Made by a program: the position numbers and the translations under genes | Part shown: positions 34,102 to 42,828 of the stretch, in pieces | Layout of the letters: every line of letters begins with the position of its first letter | Numbering within the stretch: the first letter of the stretch is position 1 | Notes under the pieces: generated by a model | The model's database searches: none | The model's input: only the letters and a program-made list of their open reading frames with translations | What the model was told of the DNA's origin: nothing | Source: Dethiobacter sp. | GTDB lineage: Bacteria; Bacillota; Dethiobacteria; Dethiobacterales; Dethiobacteraceae | Assembly (NCBI GenBank): GCA_020725465.1 | Contig: DYEY01000026.1 | Span: 1 to 64,000, forward strand | Direction: 5' to 3' | Length of the DNA: 64,000 nt

Positions 34102-34938
34102 TTACTCCGCTTCTCCGCTGAAGGCGTTGACATAAAAGGCCGTACCATCGGAGGCGGCAAAGCGCCAGACCGGGGCGATCTCCCAACGCTCGGCATCGTA
34201 GTCTTGGCTGTAGTAACCGAGGGAGATATCGACAATTTTCTTGGCCTGAAAGTTGCCTGCCTGCTCTATCAGGGTTTGTACCGCCACCGCCGGGGAAATT
34301 ACCTGTATTTCCCTGCCGCTGAAACCCAGCGGCAACACCCGGTAAATGATCACCTCCCCCAATCCTTCCGGGCCGACCACCACGTCGGCATAGCTGTTAA
34401 AAAGGGGAAAGCCCCGGTAGGTGTAGAGGTAACGGTAGATAAGGGCATTAGGGCGGGTCAGGGTCATATCAAATTTCAGGCTGTCCTCCAGCACCCCCCT
34501 CTCCCGCAGAAACCGGTCCGCCAGCAACCGTCCGTCTTCCGGGGGGACCGGGGAACCGGCCGGCTGGACACGTAAAGTAATGATGCCGCCGGCGTTTATC
34601 TCCAGCTGTTCCTGTCCCCTGACGAAACGCTCTGACCCCGGCCCTCCGCTCACTCTCTGCGCGTCACCGTCCGGCCAGAACCTGGCAATCCAGCTCTCTG
34701 CATCCGCCGGCGGGCGGGAGACATGCAGCAGGGAAAGGCTTGGGGTCTGCCTGGGGATGGGGGCCTGCAATTCAAAGCCGGCCCCCTGCAGGGCATTTTT
34801 GGCCTGTTCAGCTTCTTCCGCCGTCAGCCCGCCCCTTACCCTCAGGTACTGGGGGCTTTGCCACAGGCGCAGGCAAAGAAAGACGTTAAGCGCCAGAAAT
34901 GCTATTATCAATATGGTTTTGGCCCGTGATAAATCCAT
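34102..34938 (-). CDS. YycI-like regulator of the WalRK system
   Basis: A 278-residue bitopic membrane protein. An N-terminal membrane segment (about residues 7-26) is followed by an extracytoplasmic domain with YycI/YycH-type beta sheets. Sequence similarity to Bacillus YycI is faint, so the call rests on topology, length and position downstream of yycH. YycI and YycH touch WalK in the membrane and modulate its activity. ATG at 34938 follows GGGAGG by 10 nt. An 8-nt gap separates it from... the yycH stop at 34956 lies 17 nt upstream. Confidence 0.75.
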   Translation of the reverse strand: MDLSRAKTILIIAFLALNVFLCLRLWQSPQYLRVRGGLTAEEAEQAKNALQGAGFELQAPIPRQTPSLSLLHVSRPPADAESWIARFWPDGDAQRVSGGPGSERFVRGQEQLEINAGGIITLRVQPAGSPVPPEDGRLLADRFLRERGVLEDSLKFDMTLTRPNALIYRYLYTYRGFPLFNSYADVVVGPEGLGEVIIYRVLPLGFSGREIQVISPAVAVQTLIEQAGNFQAKKIVDISLGYYSQDYDAERWEIAPVWRFAASDGTAFYVNAFSGEAE

Positions 34939-34955
34939 GACAACCAAACCTCCCG

Positions 34956-36257
34956 CTACAGCCAGGCCAGAAAGGTTCCCGTAAAGCCGTGCAGCACAGC
35001 GGTCCGGCCGTCATCAAAACGGAGCGCCCAGGCCGGGGTCGCCACAGCAGGGTAAGTCGCCGGGTCCCGCAGGTAATAAACCGGGGTCAGTGCCTGCAGT
35101 TCCGGTTTTTTCCCTTCCTCCGGCCACAGCCGGGCAGCGACAGACAGCACTTCGGTGGGATCCATAAGCGGCCTGGCATATTCGGTCTCTTCCCCCAGTA
35201 GCCGCAGCTGGCGGTTATAATAAATTACCCCCCGGTCGGTAAAACGGAGAGATACCGGCGGCCGCGGCGCCAGAACAGGGTAACCGTGCTGGGCGGACAG
35301 AAATCTGACCGTATAACTGTCCCATTGCCGGCGCAGGTAGGCAGGGCTTTCTTCGCGGCGGAGAGAATCAATATACAGGGTTTCTGTCCAGCCGCCAAGC
35401 AGCTGCAGGAACTGAGCGGTGCGCCTGAGCGCGTTTGCCGGCTTAATGGCCTGTGAGCCGGGCTCACTGTGAGGAGAGGTAAACTCCACCTCGCCGTAAT
35501 CAAACACCCTTAGCCCTTTTTGTCCGTCGGTATAAATACGGGCGCCGTCTCTTTCCTCAATGAGGCGGACCAGGGCCGTATCCACAAAGATACTGCGGAC
35601 CAGCTTCTCCAGAGGCAGCTGCTCTTTGGCCGCCAGCCGCGGCGCCATCCGGGGGGACACCAGCGGAAGCAGCAGGTCCTCACTTACCGGCAGCCTGAAA
35701 CTTTGCTCCCGGCAGTCAACGTAAGCCGGCAGGCCGGACATTTTCCCGGCCAGGGCCTCCACTGGTCCCGGCTGAGACCACAGCCGTGACTTCCACCAGC
35801 TGCCACCCGCCTCGCGCAACCAGAGATGTTCCGGGTCCGCGGCATGCCAGACCAGTCGGTCCATTTCCTGGTTCTCCATCCTCTGGGCACCATACGCCGC
35901 CGGCGGCACCGGGGCGGGAAAGCGGGCGTCAAGCAGCAGCCCTTCCTCTTCCAGGGGCGGCACGCCGGCTTTTTCAGCCGGTCCGGCCGCCAGCAAAAGG
36001 TGAAGAACCGGCCCCCAGGCCTCCTGGTATTGACTGTTCCAGGGCAAAAGCAGGCGCCAGGTATTTTCCTCCAGGCGCAGCCGGAGCTCGGGTAACACCT
36101 GCTCCGCCGGCGGCTTCAGTTCCCCAAAAGTAAGCTGCTCGTAAGCCGGCGGTTTTGCCGTTTCCAGCGTGGGCTGCCCAAACAGCACCCTGGCAGTGAG
36201 GACAAAGCTGGTGAGAATCAGGGCCAGCAGGGTAAAATCCTTGGTCCGTTCATTCAC
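34956..36257 (-). CDS. YycH-like regulator of the WalRK system
   Basis: A 433-residue membrane-anchored extracytoplasmic protein: hydrophobic segment at about residues 7-24, then a large soluble domain. It matches YycH in size, topology and position directly after walK. Start is GTG at 36257, 9 nt after GGAGGG; it overlaps the walK stop by 8 nt. In Bacillus YycH and YycI restrain the kinase together; here the same pairing is inferred. Confidence 0.8.
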   Translation of the reverse strand: MNERTKDFTLLALILTSFVLTARVLFGQPTLETAKPPAYEQLTFGELKPPAEQVLPELRLRLEENTWRLLLPWNSQYQEAWGPVLHLLLAAGPAEKAGVPPLEEEGLLLDARFPAPVPPAAYGAQRMENQEMDRLVWHAADPEHLWLREAGGSWWKSRLWSQPGPVEALAGKMSGLPAYVDCREQSFRLPVSEDLLLPLVSPRMAPRLAAKEQLPLEKLVRSIFVDTALVRLIEERDGARIYTDGQKGLRVFDYGEVEFTSPHSEPGSQAIKPANALRRTAQFLQLLGGWTETLYIDSLRREESPAYLRRQWDSYTVRFLSAQHGYPVLAPRPPVSLRFTDRGVIYYNRQLRLLGEETEYARPLMDPTEVLSVAARLWPEEGKKPELQALTPVYYLRDPATYPAVATPAWALRFDDGRTAVLHGFTGTFLAWL

Positions 36258-38052
36258 CGGGGGCGCCCTCCTTCCGGCTGTCTTGGTCGGGCAAAGTAAC
36301 AACCACTTCCGTCCCTTGCTCCGGTTCGCTGTAAATAACAATGGTACCGCCGTGCGCTTCCACTATCTCCCTGGCGATGGAAAGCCCCAGGCCCGTACCG
36401 CCAAAGTCACGGGAGCGGGCCTTGTCGACCCGGTAAAAGCGTTCAAATACCCGGTTCAGATCTTCCCTGGGTATCCCCATGCCGTTATCAGTCACCCGTA
36501 TAACCACCGCGTCACGGTTCTTCTCCAGCAGCACCCGGATTAAGCCGTCGCGTCCGGTATACTTGTAAGCGTTATGTATGATGTTCAAAAGGACCTGCTT
36601 CAGTTTATCCCGGTCAAAGACGGCAAAAACCCTGCGGGGGGGCAACAGAAGTTCCATTTTTTTGCCCTCGTCATGGTACTTTACCTTCAGCTCGCCCACC
36701 ACTTCTTCCAGCAGCTGGTCCAACCGCTGGCGTTCCCGGCGCCAGCTGACCTGCCGGAAATCAAGCTGGGAGAGGACCAGCAGGTCCTTTACCAGGCGGA
36801 CCATGCGTTCAGTTTCTTTCTCCATGGTGCCAAGGAAACTATACGCCACCTCCGGCTGGCGCAGTGCCCCGTCCAGCAAAGCTTCGGTGTAGCTTTTGAG
36901 CGTGGTAAGGGGGGTGCGCAGCTCGTGGGAGACGTTGGCCACAAACTCCTGCTGCAGGCGTATCATCTGCCTTTCCCGGGTAACATCGTGCAGGACCGCC
37001 AGCACGCCGGAAAACCTGGTGCCCTCCGGCGCATCCGGGGTGAGAAAGGGGACAAAGTGTGCCTGAATGAGGCTTTTTCCCGCCTCAACAACGATCTCTC
37101 TCCCCCGGTGGTCGCCCGATTCCAAAAGGGCTGCAATATCCACCTTACCGGTGAGCAGGTCAGCCACTTCCTGGCCCGGCTCTCCCTCGCCGGATACGCC
37201 AAGCAGCCGCTTGGCCGCCGGATTGACGTGCAAAAGCTGCCCTTCCCGGCTGATGGCCACGATACCGTCGGTCATGTTGTTGAGTATGGCTTCCATTTTG
37301 CCTTTTTCCGCGGATATTTCTCTCAGAGTTTCTTCCAGCTGGCAGGAAAGGTAATTGAACATCTCCCCCAGGTGGCCGATTTCGTCCTTTGAGTGGACGG
37401 CAATACGCTGCCGGTAATCACCAAGGGCGATTTTTTCCGCCTTGGAGGTTATCTCCCTGATGGGCCGGCTGATGGTATTGGCCAAGGCAAAACCGAGGAG
37501 GATGGTGACCGCCAGCACCACCAGCGCCCCGGTCAGAAAGATGTACTGGATTTCCCTTAATGTTTCGTATATGGGCTCCAGTGAACCAATGAGGTAAACC
37601 ACACCCAACATCCTGCCCCCGGAGCGGACCGGCAAGGCCAGGTATTTGAGCCGCTCCCTGGTTTCGGGGTCCAGCCGCATTTCCTCGCTGCGGGTGCCGG
37701 TCAGAGCCCGGATGGTCTCATCCTGCACAATACGCTGGCCGCGCAGCGCTTCTCCCTGGCGGGAGGAAGAAATAACGCGGCCGAATGCGTCCAGAACCAT
37801 AATTTCGGTGGTTCCGGCATAGCGTGAATATTCGCGCACCAGGCTGTCTATGGAAGAACCGTCGTCACCGGCCACGAGGTAGCGCTCCAGAAAGTTGGCC
37901 AGCAGCAGCCCCTGCGATTCCAGGCTGTCAGTATAGGTTTTCAGGTAGTAACGCTCCAGCGACTGGGTGAGCAGCACCGCAAACAGCTGCATGGCAAAAA
38001 GGATAAGCAGCGAATAAACAAGGACTATTTTCAGCTGCATGCCCTTAAACAT
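36250..38052 (-). CDS. walK: Sensor histidine kinase WalK (VicK/YycG)
   Basis: A 600-residue kinase. Two membrane segments (about 8-30 and 170-192) flank an extracytoplasmic sensor domain; then HAMP (190-245), PAS (250-350), HisKA with the phospho-accepting His377 in NVSHELRTPL, and HATPase with NAYKYT, DNGMGIP and GGTGLGLSI. It controls cell-wall hydrolase genes and is usually essential in low-GC Firmicutes. It overlaps walR by 8 nt and is followed by yycH and yycI. The full layout walR-walK-yycH-yycI is the Bacillus order. Confidence 0.95.
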   Translation of the reverse strand: MFKGMQLKIVLVYSLLILFAMQLFAVLLTQSLERYYLKTYTDSLESQGLLLANFLERYLVAGDDGSSIDSLVREYSRYAGTTEIMVLDAFGRVISSSRQGEALRGQRIVQDETIRALTGTRSEEMRLDPETRERLKYLALPVRSGGRMLGVVYLIGSLEPIYETLREIQYIFLTGALVVLAVTILLGFALANTISRPIREITSKAEKIALGDYRQRIAVHSKDEIGHLGEMFNYLSCQLEETLREISAEKGKMEAILNNMTDGIVAISREGQLLHVNPAAKRLLGVSGEGEPGQEVADLLTGKVDIAALLESGDHRGREIVVEAGKSLIQAHFVPFLTPDAPEGTRFSGVLAVLHDVTRERQMIRLQQEFVANVSHELRTPLTTLKSYTEALLDGALRQPEVAYSFLGTMEKETERMVRLVKDLLVLSQLDFRQVSWRRERQRLDQLLEEVVGELKVKYHDEGKKMELLLPPRRVFAVFDRDKLKQVLLNIIHNAYKYTGRDGLIRVLLEKNRDAVVIRVTDNGMGIPREDLNRVFERFYRVDKARSRDFGGTGLGLSIAREIVEAHGGTIVIYSEPEQGTEVVVTLPDQDSRKEGAPGE

Positions 38053-38743
38053 GGGCCTGTCTCCTGATAAAGTAGCCCACGCCCCGCTTGGTTTTAATCA
38101 GTTTCGGCTGGCTTGGGTCATCTTCTATTTTTTCGCGCAGGCGCCGGATGGTAACGTCCACAGTACGTTCATCGCCAAAGAAATCATAGCCCCAGACTTC
38201 CTCCAGCAGCTTTTCCCGCCTGATTACATAACCGGCGTTGCGCATCAGGTAAACCAGAAGCAGGTACTCCCGGTAGGTGAGGTCGATGGATGCGCCGTTT
38301 CTGTAAACTTCCATGCGGCCGGTATCCACTACCAGGTCCTGGCAGGCCAGAGTTTCCCCCGTTTCTTTGCTCCCGCTCTGAGCACGGCGCAGCTGCGCCC
38401 TGACCCGGGCCACCACTTCACGGGAGGAAAACGGCTTGGTAACGTAATCATCGGCGCCCAGCTCCAGCCCCAGCACCTTGTCCAGCTCGGTATCCTTGGC
38501 GGTGAGCATGATAATGGGCACATTGCTGGAGGCACGGATTTCACGGCAAACCGCAAAACCGTCTTTTTTGGGCAGCATCACGTCGAGCAGCACCAGGGCG
38601 GGCTGTTCGCGGCGCAGCAGCTGCAGAGCCTCGTCCCCATCATAGGCCACCGACACCAGGTAACCCTCCTGCTCCAGGGTGTAGCGCAGTATTTCGGCAA
38701 TCGGTTTTTCATCGTCTACCACCAGGATTTTTTTGCCTTTCAT
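38045..38743 (-). CDS. walR: Response regulator WalR (VicR/YycF)
   Basis: A 232-residue OmpR-family regulator. Receiver domain 1-120 with phospho-acceptor Asp54 in LLDVMLPKKDGF and Lys in MLTAKD; winged-helix DNA-binding domain from about 135 with VDVTIRRLREKIE. ATG at 38743 (MKGKKILVVDD) follows GGGGTG; an extra 4-residue start at 38755 is less likely. First gene of the wal operon. Confidence 0.95.
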   Translation of the reverse strand: MKGKKILVVDDEKPIAEILRYTLEQEGYLVSVAYDGDEALQLLRREQPALVLLDVMLPKKDGFAVCREIRASSNVPIIMLTAKDTELDKVLGLELGADDYVTKPFSSREVVARVRAQLRRAQSGSKETGETLACQDLVVDTGRMEVYRNGASIDLTYREYLLLVYLMRNAGYVIRREKLLEEVWGYDFFGDERTVDVTIRRLREKIEDDPSQPKLIKTKRGVGYFIRRQAHV

Positions 38744-38788
38744 AATGCACCCCATGCCCTTTTACCGCTTTATTCTGTGTTTGCGCTG

Positions 38789-39655
38789 CTATTTCCTGCC
38801 GGAGGGCAAAAACCAGCGGCTATCAGCCAGGCAGTACAGCTCCCATTGTTGCCAGAGACCTGATTGGTCAAGCCCGTACACTTTCTTCAGCGCCCAGTCA
38901 AACGGCACCCCTTCGCCCAGGCCGTCAATCAGCCGGTTCAGGCCGTCCATACCCTGCAGCGCTTCCAGGTAAGTGACCAGGCTGAGTGACTGCCGGTAGG
39001 CCCGCGCCTGGGTATCCGGCCGGTTAAGGGCACGGTCAAGGGCTTTGGGTGTAAAAGTACCCGCTGCAAGGGAACTGTCTTCCTCAAGCCATTGGTACCC
39101 ATTGATTTTATATTCGGTCAGCTGGGCAAGTCCTTCACTGAACCAGTACGGGTAATTGCCTCCGGTGCGCAGGTCCAGGACATAATGGGTGTATTCGTGA
39201 ACAAGGGGGCCCTCTGCCGCAAAGACGGCAACCCTGTCCCGGACCGGCAGCCAGTGCCAGGCCCGCGGCGATAATACCTTTATGGTATGGGCCAGGTAAA
39301 CCCCCAGCGCTCCCCCTCCCTCACCCCAGCCAAAGGCTTTTTTCATGGTGGACTGGTCTGGAACAATGATCAGCCAGGGCTTGTCAGCCGGCATGGCGTG
39401 GGGCAGCAACCGGGCCACTTTGGCCGCTGCCAGGTCAGCCTCCTCCGCCACCCTGCCAGCCAGGGCACGGTCGGCAGGCGAATACCGGACAAGGAAGCGC
39501 GCACTTTCCAGCCCGGGCCACTCCCGGTAGTGGCTGCGCAGGTTGCCGCCGCTGTTAAAGTTGGCCGCACCGGAAAAACCGTATCCGGAGGCCAGCAACA
39601 GGAGCGTTACCGCCAAAACGACGTGAGTTTTTTTATCTGTAAGCCTTTTCCCCAT
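38789..39655 (-). CDS. Peptidase MA-like secreted zinc peptidase
   Basis: A 288-residue exported protein with an N-terminal hydrophobic signal (residues 11-30). The gluzincin motif HEYTH is at 153-157 and the downstream Glu in YWFSEGLAQL is the likely third zinc ligand, as in the peptidase MA clan. Substrate unknown; an extracytoplasmic proteolytic role in cell-envelope turnover is plausible. Start ATG with GGGGGG upstream. It lies 45 nt upstream of walR, which may place walR transcription partly under its promoter. Confidence 0.85.
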   Translation of the reverse strand: MGKRLTDKKTHVVLAVTLLLLASGYGFSGAANFNSGGNLRSHYREWPGLESARFLVRYSPADRALAGRVAEEADLAAAKVARLLPHAMPADKPWLIIVPDQSTMKKAFGWGEGGGALGVYLAHTIKVLSPRAWHWLPVRDRVAVFAAEGPLVHEYTHYVLDLRTGGNYPYWFSEGLAQLTEYKINGYQWLEEDSSLAAGTFTPKALDRALNRPDTQARAYRQSLSLVTYLEALQGMDGLNRLIDGLGEGVPFDWALKKVYGLDQSGLWQQWELYCLADSRWFLPSGRK

Positions 39656-39862
39656 CTCCGGTCCCCCCTGTCTCCATGATAACAGGTGAAAGCGGAGTTT
39701 TCACTGGCAATTAGCGGCAGTGCCCGCCGGTCACGGCATAAAAAGAAGAATACGTGGCAGGCCACGTATTTGAAAAGATATATATAAGAGGGGGTCAAAC
39801 TTAAGTCTATTTTACACGGATAATATTACATGCATATTACAGCAGAATTATTTTTAGGTGAC
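39656..39862. other. Intergenic region with a 10-bp dyad
   Basis: AT-rich upstream region of the peptidase MA gene. It contains the perfect inverted repeat AATACGTGGC-AG-GCCACGTATT at 39749-39770. On the minus strand a T-rich run follows it, so it may be a second terminator, or an operator. No clear promoter pair and no supported open reading frame. Confidence 0.55.
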
Positions 39863-39889
39863 AAAAGCGGCCCTGTCGGACAGGGCCGC
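39863..39889 (-). terminator. Terminator of the LysM-G5-M23 gene
   Basis: Stem GCGGCCCTG/CAGGGCCGC (39867-39875, 39881-39889) followed by TTTTG on the minus strand, beginning 18 nt after the stop codon. Confidence 0.82.
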
Positions 39890-39906
39890 CCTTTATTCAG
39901 CAACGG

Positions 39907-41322
39907 CTAAGGAGAGAAAAAATTCAGCGGGTTCAGGTGGCTGCCGTTGCGCAGGACCTCAAAATGCAGGTGGGGGCCGGTGGAGTTACCGGTGCTGCCC
40001 ACCCGGGCTATCTGCTGGCCCTTTTGTACCTTCTGGCCCACGGAAACCAGGGTGGCCAGGTTGTGAGCATACCTGGTAACATAACCGTTGCCGTGGTCTA
40101 TTGACACCATGATACCATAGGAGCCTGCCCAGCCTGAGTAGGTCACTACCCCTGCATCCGCCGCCAGTACCGCGGTACCGGCAGCAGAGCCGATATCGAT
40201 GCCGTAGTGGAAGCCGCGTCCCCGCGGCCCGTAGCGTGATGTGATCCTGCCGCCTCCGGCTACAGGCCACATAAACCGGCCTGTCCCTGTAACGGGCGCC
40301 ACAGCCGTGCCCCGGGCCACTACCTGGGTTCTTGGCTCCTCGATTACCGTTTCGCTCAGAACCTCGCGGCCGGTTTCCCTTCCGCTTTCACGGTAAATAC
40401 GGTAAACAACTTCCTTGCGGCCGGTTTTGCCGGGCGTAATGACGCGGGTGGTGCCCTGGTACATCTTGCTGTCGTTCTGGTAAGTGGTTGTAAACGGGAT
40501 AGGCTCCATGAGCGTTACGTCTTCCGTTACCGAGACATGGACGATGGGCTCTGCCACCACCAGTTCCAGCTGCTCGCCTACACGGAGGCGGTCGGTATTC
40601 TGAAGGTGGGGGTTGGCCGCCCTGATTTGCTCCACAGTCATGTTGTTGTTGCGGGCGATGGTCCAGAGGCTGTCACCGCGGGAAACCAGGTAAGTTTCCC
40701 TCCTGTCGGTGCCGCGACGCAGAATCTCGGCGGCAGCACCGGCACTGTACAGCCGGCCGGGGTCCACCGTTGTCCAGACCGCCTCCACCCTTTCGTTTAA
40801 CACCACTTCCCTGACCACCGCGTTCTCCCTGCCGCTGAGGGAAGCGTTTTTCAGCTCCGCCACAACTTTTTCGTAATCCTGCAGGGTTCCCACTGCCAGC
40901 ACTGGCTGGTCATTGACCACAATTTCGTAGGCGTACACATCAAAAGTAATGCCGCGGCGGAGCTTGTCCTTAACCTCCCAGTCCCTGGCAACCGCTTTGG
41001 GACGGCGTTCTTTTTCCACCCGTATTTCCTGGGCCATGCGCACCTCAAGGCCGGTATCCCTGGCTTCTTTTTCGTGCAACCTGGCCACAAACCGCAGTAT
41101 TTCCTCCCGGTCAGTGACAAACCCCACTTCTTCCTCGTCCAGGTAGACAACGTATGTAAACGAACGGGCATACACCTGCAGGCCAAAAACAACAGCCAGA
41201 ACCGCCACCAGGATAATCACGGCGGCAAAGCGCACACCCCTGTTACGGAGATACCCGGAGAAATCTAAGGGACGACCTTGTTTTTCAGCGACAACTTCAC
41301 CAGACAATTCCTTCCCTGCCAT
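39907..41322 (-). CDS. M23 peptidoglycan peptidase with LysM and G5 domains
   Basis: A 471-residue membrane-anchored murein hydrolase. Order: cytoplasmic stub, membrane segment (about 31-52), a helical region, LysM (about 214-260, VSRGDSLWTIARNN), G5 domain (about 265-345) and the C-terminal LytM/M23 domain with zinc ligands in HYGIDIG and HLHFEV. LysM binds glycan, and the M23 domain cleaves peptide cross-links or, if inactive, activates amidases. The HxxxD and HxH motifs are intact, so catalysis is likely. Monocistronic with its own terminator. Confidence 0.94.
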   Translation of the reverse strand: MAGKELSGEVVAEKQGRPLDFSGYLRNRGVRFAAVIILVAVLAVVFGLQVYARSFTYVVYLDEEEVGFVTDREEILRFVARLHEKEARDTGLEVRMAQEIRVEKERRPKAVARDWEVKDKLRRGITFDVYAYEIVVNDQPVLAVGTLQDYEKVVAELKNASLSGRENAVVREVVLNERVEAVWTTVDPGRLYSAGAAAEILRRGTDRRETYLVSRGDSLWTIARNNNMTVEQIRAANPHLQNTDRLRVGEQLELVVAEPIVHVSVTEDVTLMEPIPFTTTYQNDSKMYQGTTRVITPGKTGRKEVVYRIYRESGRETGREVLSETVIEEPRTQVVARGTAVAPVTGTGRFMWPVAGGGRITSRYGPRGRGFHYGIDIGSAAGTAVLAADAGVVTYSGWAGSYGIMVSIDHGNGYVTRYAHNLATLVSVGQKVQKGQQIARVGSTGNSTGPHLHFEVLRNGSHLNPLNFFSP

Positions 41323-41508
41323 AAAACACCTCGCTACCTGACGGCCAAACAGCCGGCTTTTTCAGATGCAGACCATAGATTCGACACGTTGTTTGGGTAA
41401 TCCTGCCGGCATATAAAAAATTATTAACATTTCTTAATCATTTCATAACATCCGCACCGTTGCGCGCGGGTTTTCCGTATTCTCCGCCCGGGCCCGATAA
41501 CCGGGAAA
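41323..41508. other. Intergenic region between purA and the M23 peptidase gene
   Basis: About 190 nt containing the upstream region of the M23 gene. No convincing promoter pair; nothing coding. Confidence 0.5.
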
Positions 41509-41533
41509 CAAAAACGAGGCCTTTGGAGCCTCG
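41509..41533 (-). terminator. Terminator of purA
   Basis: Stem CGAGGC/GCCTCG followed by TTTTTG on the minus strand, just after the purA stop. Confidence 0.85.
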
Positions 41534-41544
41534 TATCTGACTGG

Positions 41545-42828
41545 TTAAAAAATATTCTCCAGCAATTTGGTTTGCCGCCGGCCGGGACCCACCGAAACAA
41601 TGGCAATTTTCATGCCCGTAAGCGCTGCAATCCGCTCTACGTAATTTTTGGCGGCAGGGGGAAAGTCGGCAAAATCTTCGATAACGGACAGGTCTTCTTC
41701 CCAACCGGTCATTTCCTCAAAGACCGGCCGGCAGCCGGACAGGACATGGAGACTGGCGGGCATATGCGCCAACAGTGTGCCGTTATAATCGTATGATGTG
41801 CAGATTTTTACCGTTTTTAATCCGGTCAGCACATCGAGCAGCGTCAGGGCCAGGTGGCTCATGCCGTTGACACGGCAGGCGTAGCGGAGAACAACCGTGT
41901 CAAGCCAGCCGATACGCCTGGGCCTACCGGTGGTGGTGCCGTACTCCCGGCCCACTTCCCGGATGCGGTCTGCCGTTTCGCCGCTGATCTCGGAGGGGAA
42001 CGGGCCGTCACCGACTCTGGTGGTATAGGCCTTCACCACGCCCATAACCCGGTCGATGCGGGTGGGCCCGATGCCGGTGCCGGTAGAGGCCCCCCCGGCG
42101 GTAGGAGACGATGATGTTACGTATGGGTACGTGCCGTGGTCGATATCAAGCATCGTCCCCTGGGCGCCTTCAAACAGGATCTTTTTGCCCGCCCGGACCG
42201 CCTCGTCCAGGAGCAGGCCGGTGTCTGCAATAAAGGGGCGGATTATGTCGGCGTAGCGGCTGTACTCCGCCACCACTGCAGCGGCGTCCAGGCCGGGTGC
42301 CCGGTAGACTCCCTCCAGGAGCAGGTTTTTTTCGGCCACCAGCGCGCTGATTTTCGTTTCCAGCTCTTTTTCATCCAGCAGGTCGGCCACCCTCAACCCC
42401 CGCCTGGTTATTTTATCCATATAGGTGGGGCCGATACCCCGCAGGGTGGTGCCAATTTTTGCGCTGCCGCGGCTTTTTTCCTCCAGCTCATCGAGGAGGC
42501 GGTGGTAAGGCATCACCAGATGGGCGCGGTCGCTGATGCGCAGCTTTGATAAGTCTACGCCTCGTTCCTGCAGCGCCTCCATCTCACGCAGCAACGACGG
42601 CAGGTCCAACACAACCCCGTTGCCGATGATACAGCTTTTACCGGGATAAAGGATCCCCGACGGCACCAGGTGCAGCTTAAAAACTGCACCGGCCACGTTG
42701 AGGGTGTGGCCGGCATTGGTGCCGCCCTGGTAGCGGACCACCACATCGGCCTTTTCTGCCAGAAAATCTGTTATTTTGCCTTTACCTTCGTCTCCCCACT
42801 GAGAACCGACCAATACCAGCGTTGACAT
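41545..42828 (-). CDS. purA: Adenylosuccinate synthetase
   Basis: A 427-residue GTP-dependent ligase joining IMP and aspartate to adenylosuccinate. The N-terminal GSQWGDEGKGK P-loop, TNAGHT, GIGPTY, GAQGTMLDIDHGTYP and the C-terminal KIAIVSVG are all intact. The start at 42828 (MSTLVLVG) follows GTGGGG; the upstream extension is the other gene's coding sequence. Its 5' end overlaps the FAD oxidoreductase gene by 47 nt, so it is translated from within that transcript. Terminator directly after. Confidence 0.96.
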   Translation of the reverse strand: MSTLVLVGSQWGDEGKGKITDFLAEKADVVVRYQGGTNAGHTLNVAGAVFKLHLVPSGILYPGKSCIIGNGVVLDLPSLLREMEALQERGVDLSKLRISDRAHLVMPYHRLLDELEEKSRGSAKIGTTLRGIGPTYMDKITRRGLRVADLLDEKELETKISALVAEKNLLLEGVYRAPGLDAAAVVAEYSRYADIIRPFIADTGLLLDEAVRAGKKILFEGAQGTMLDIDHGTYPYVTSSSPTAGGASTGTGIGPTRIDRVMGVVKAYTTRVGDGPFPSEISGETADRIREVGREYGTTTGRPRRIGWLDTVVLRYACRVNGMSHLALTLLDVLTGLKTVKICTSYDYNGTLLAHMPASLHVLSGCRPVFEEMTGWEEDLSVIEDFADFPPAAKNYVERIAALTGMKIAIVSVGPGRRQTKLLENIF

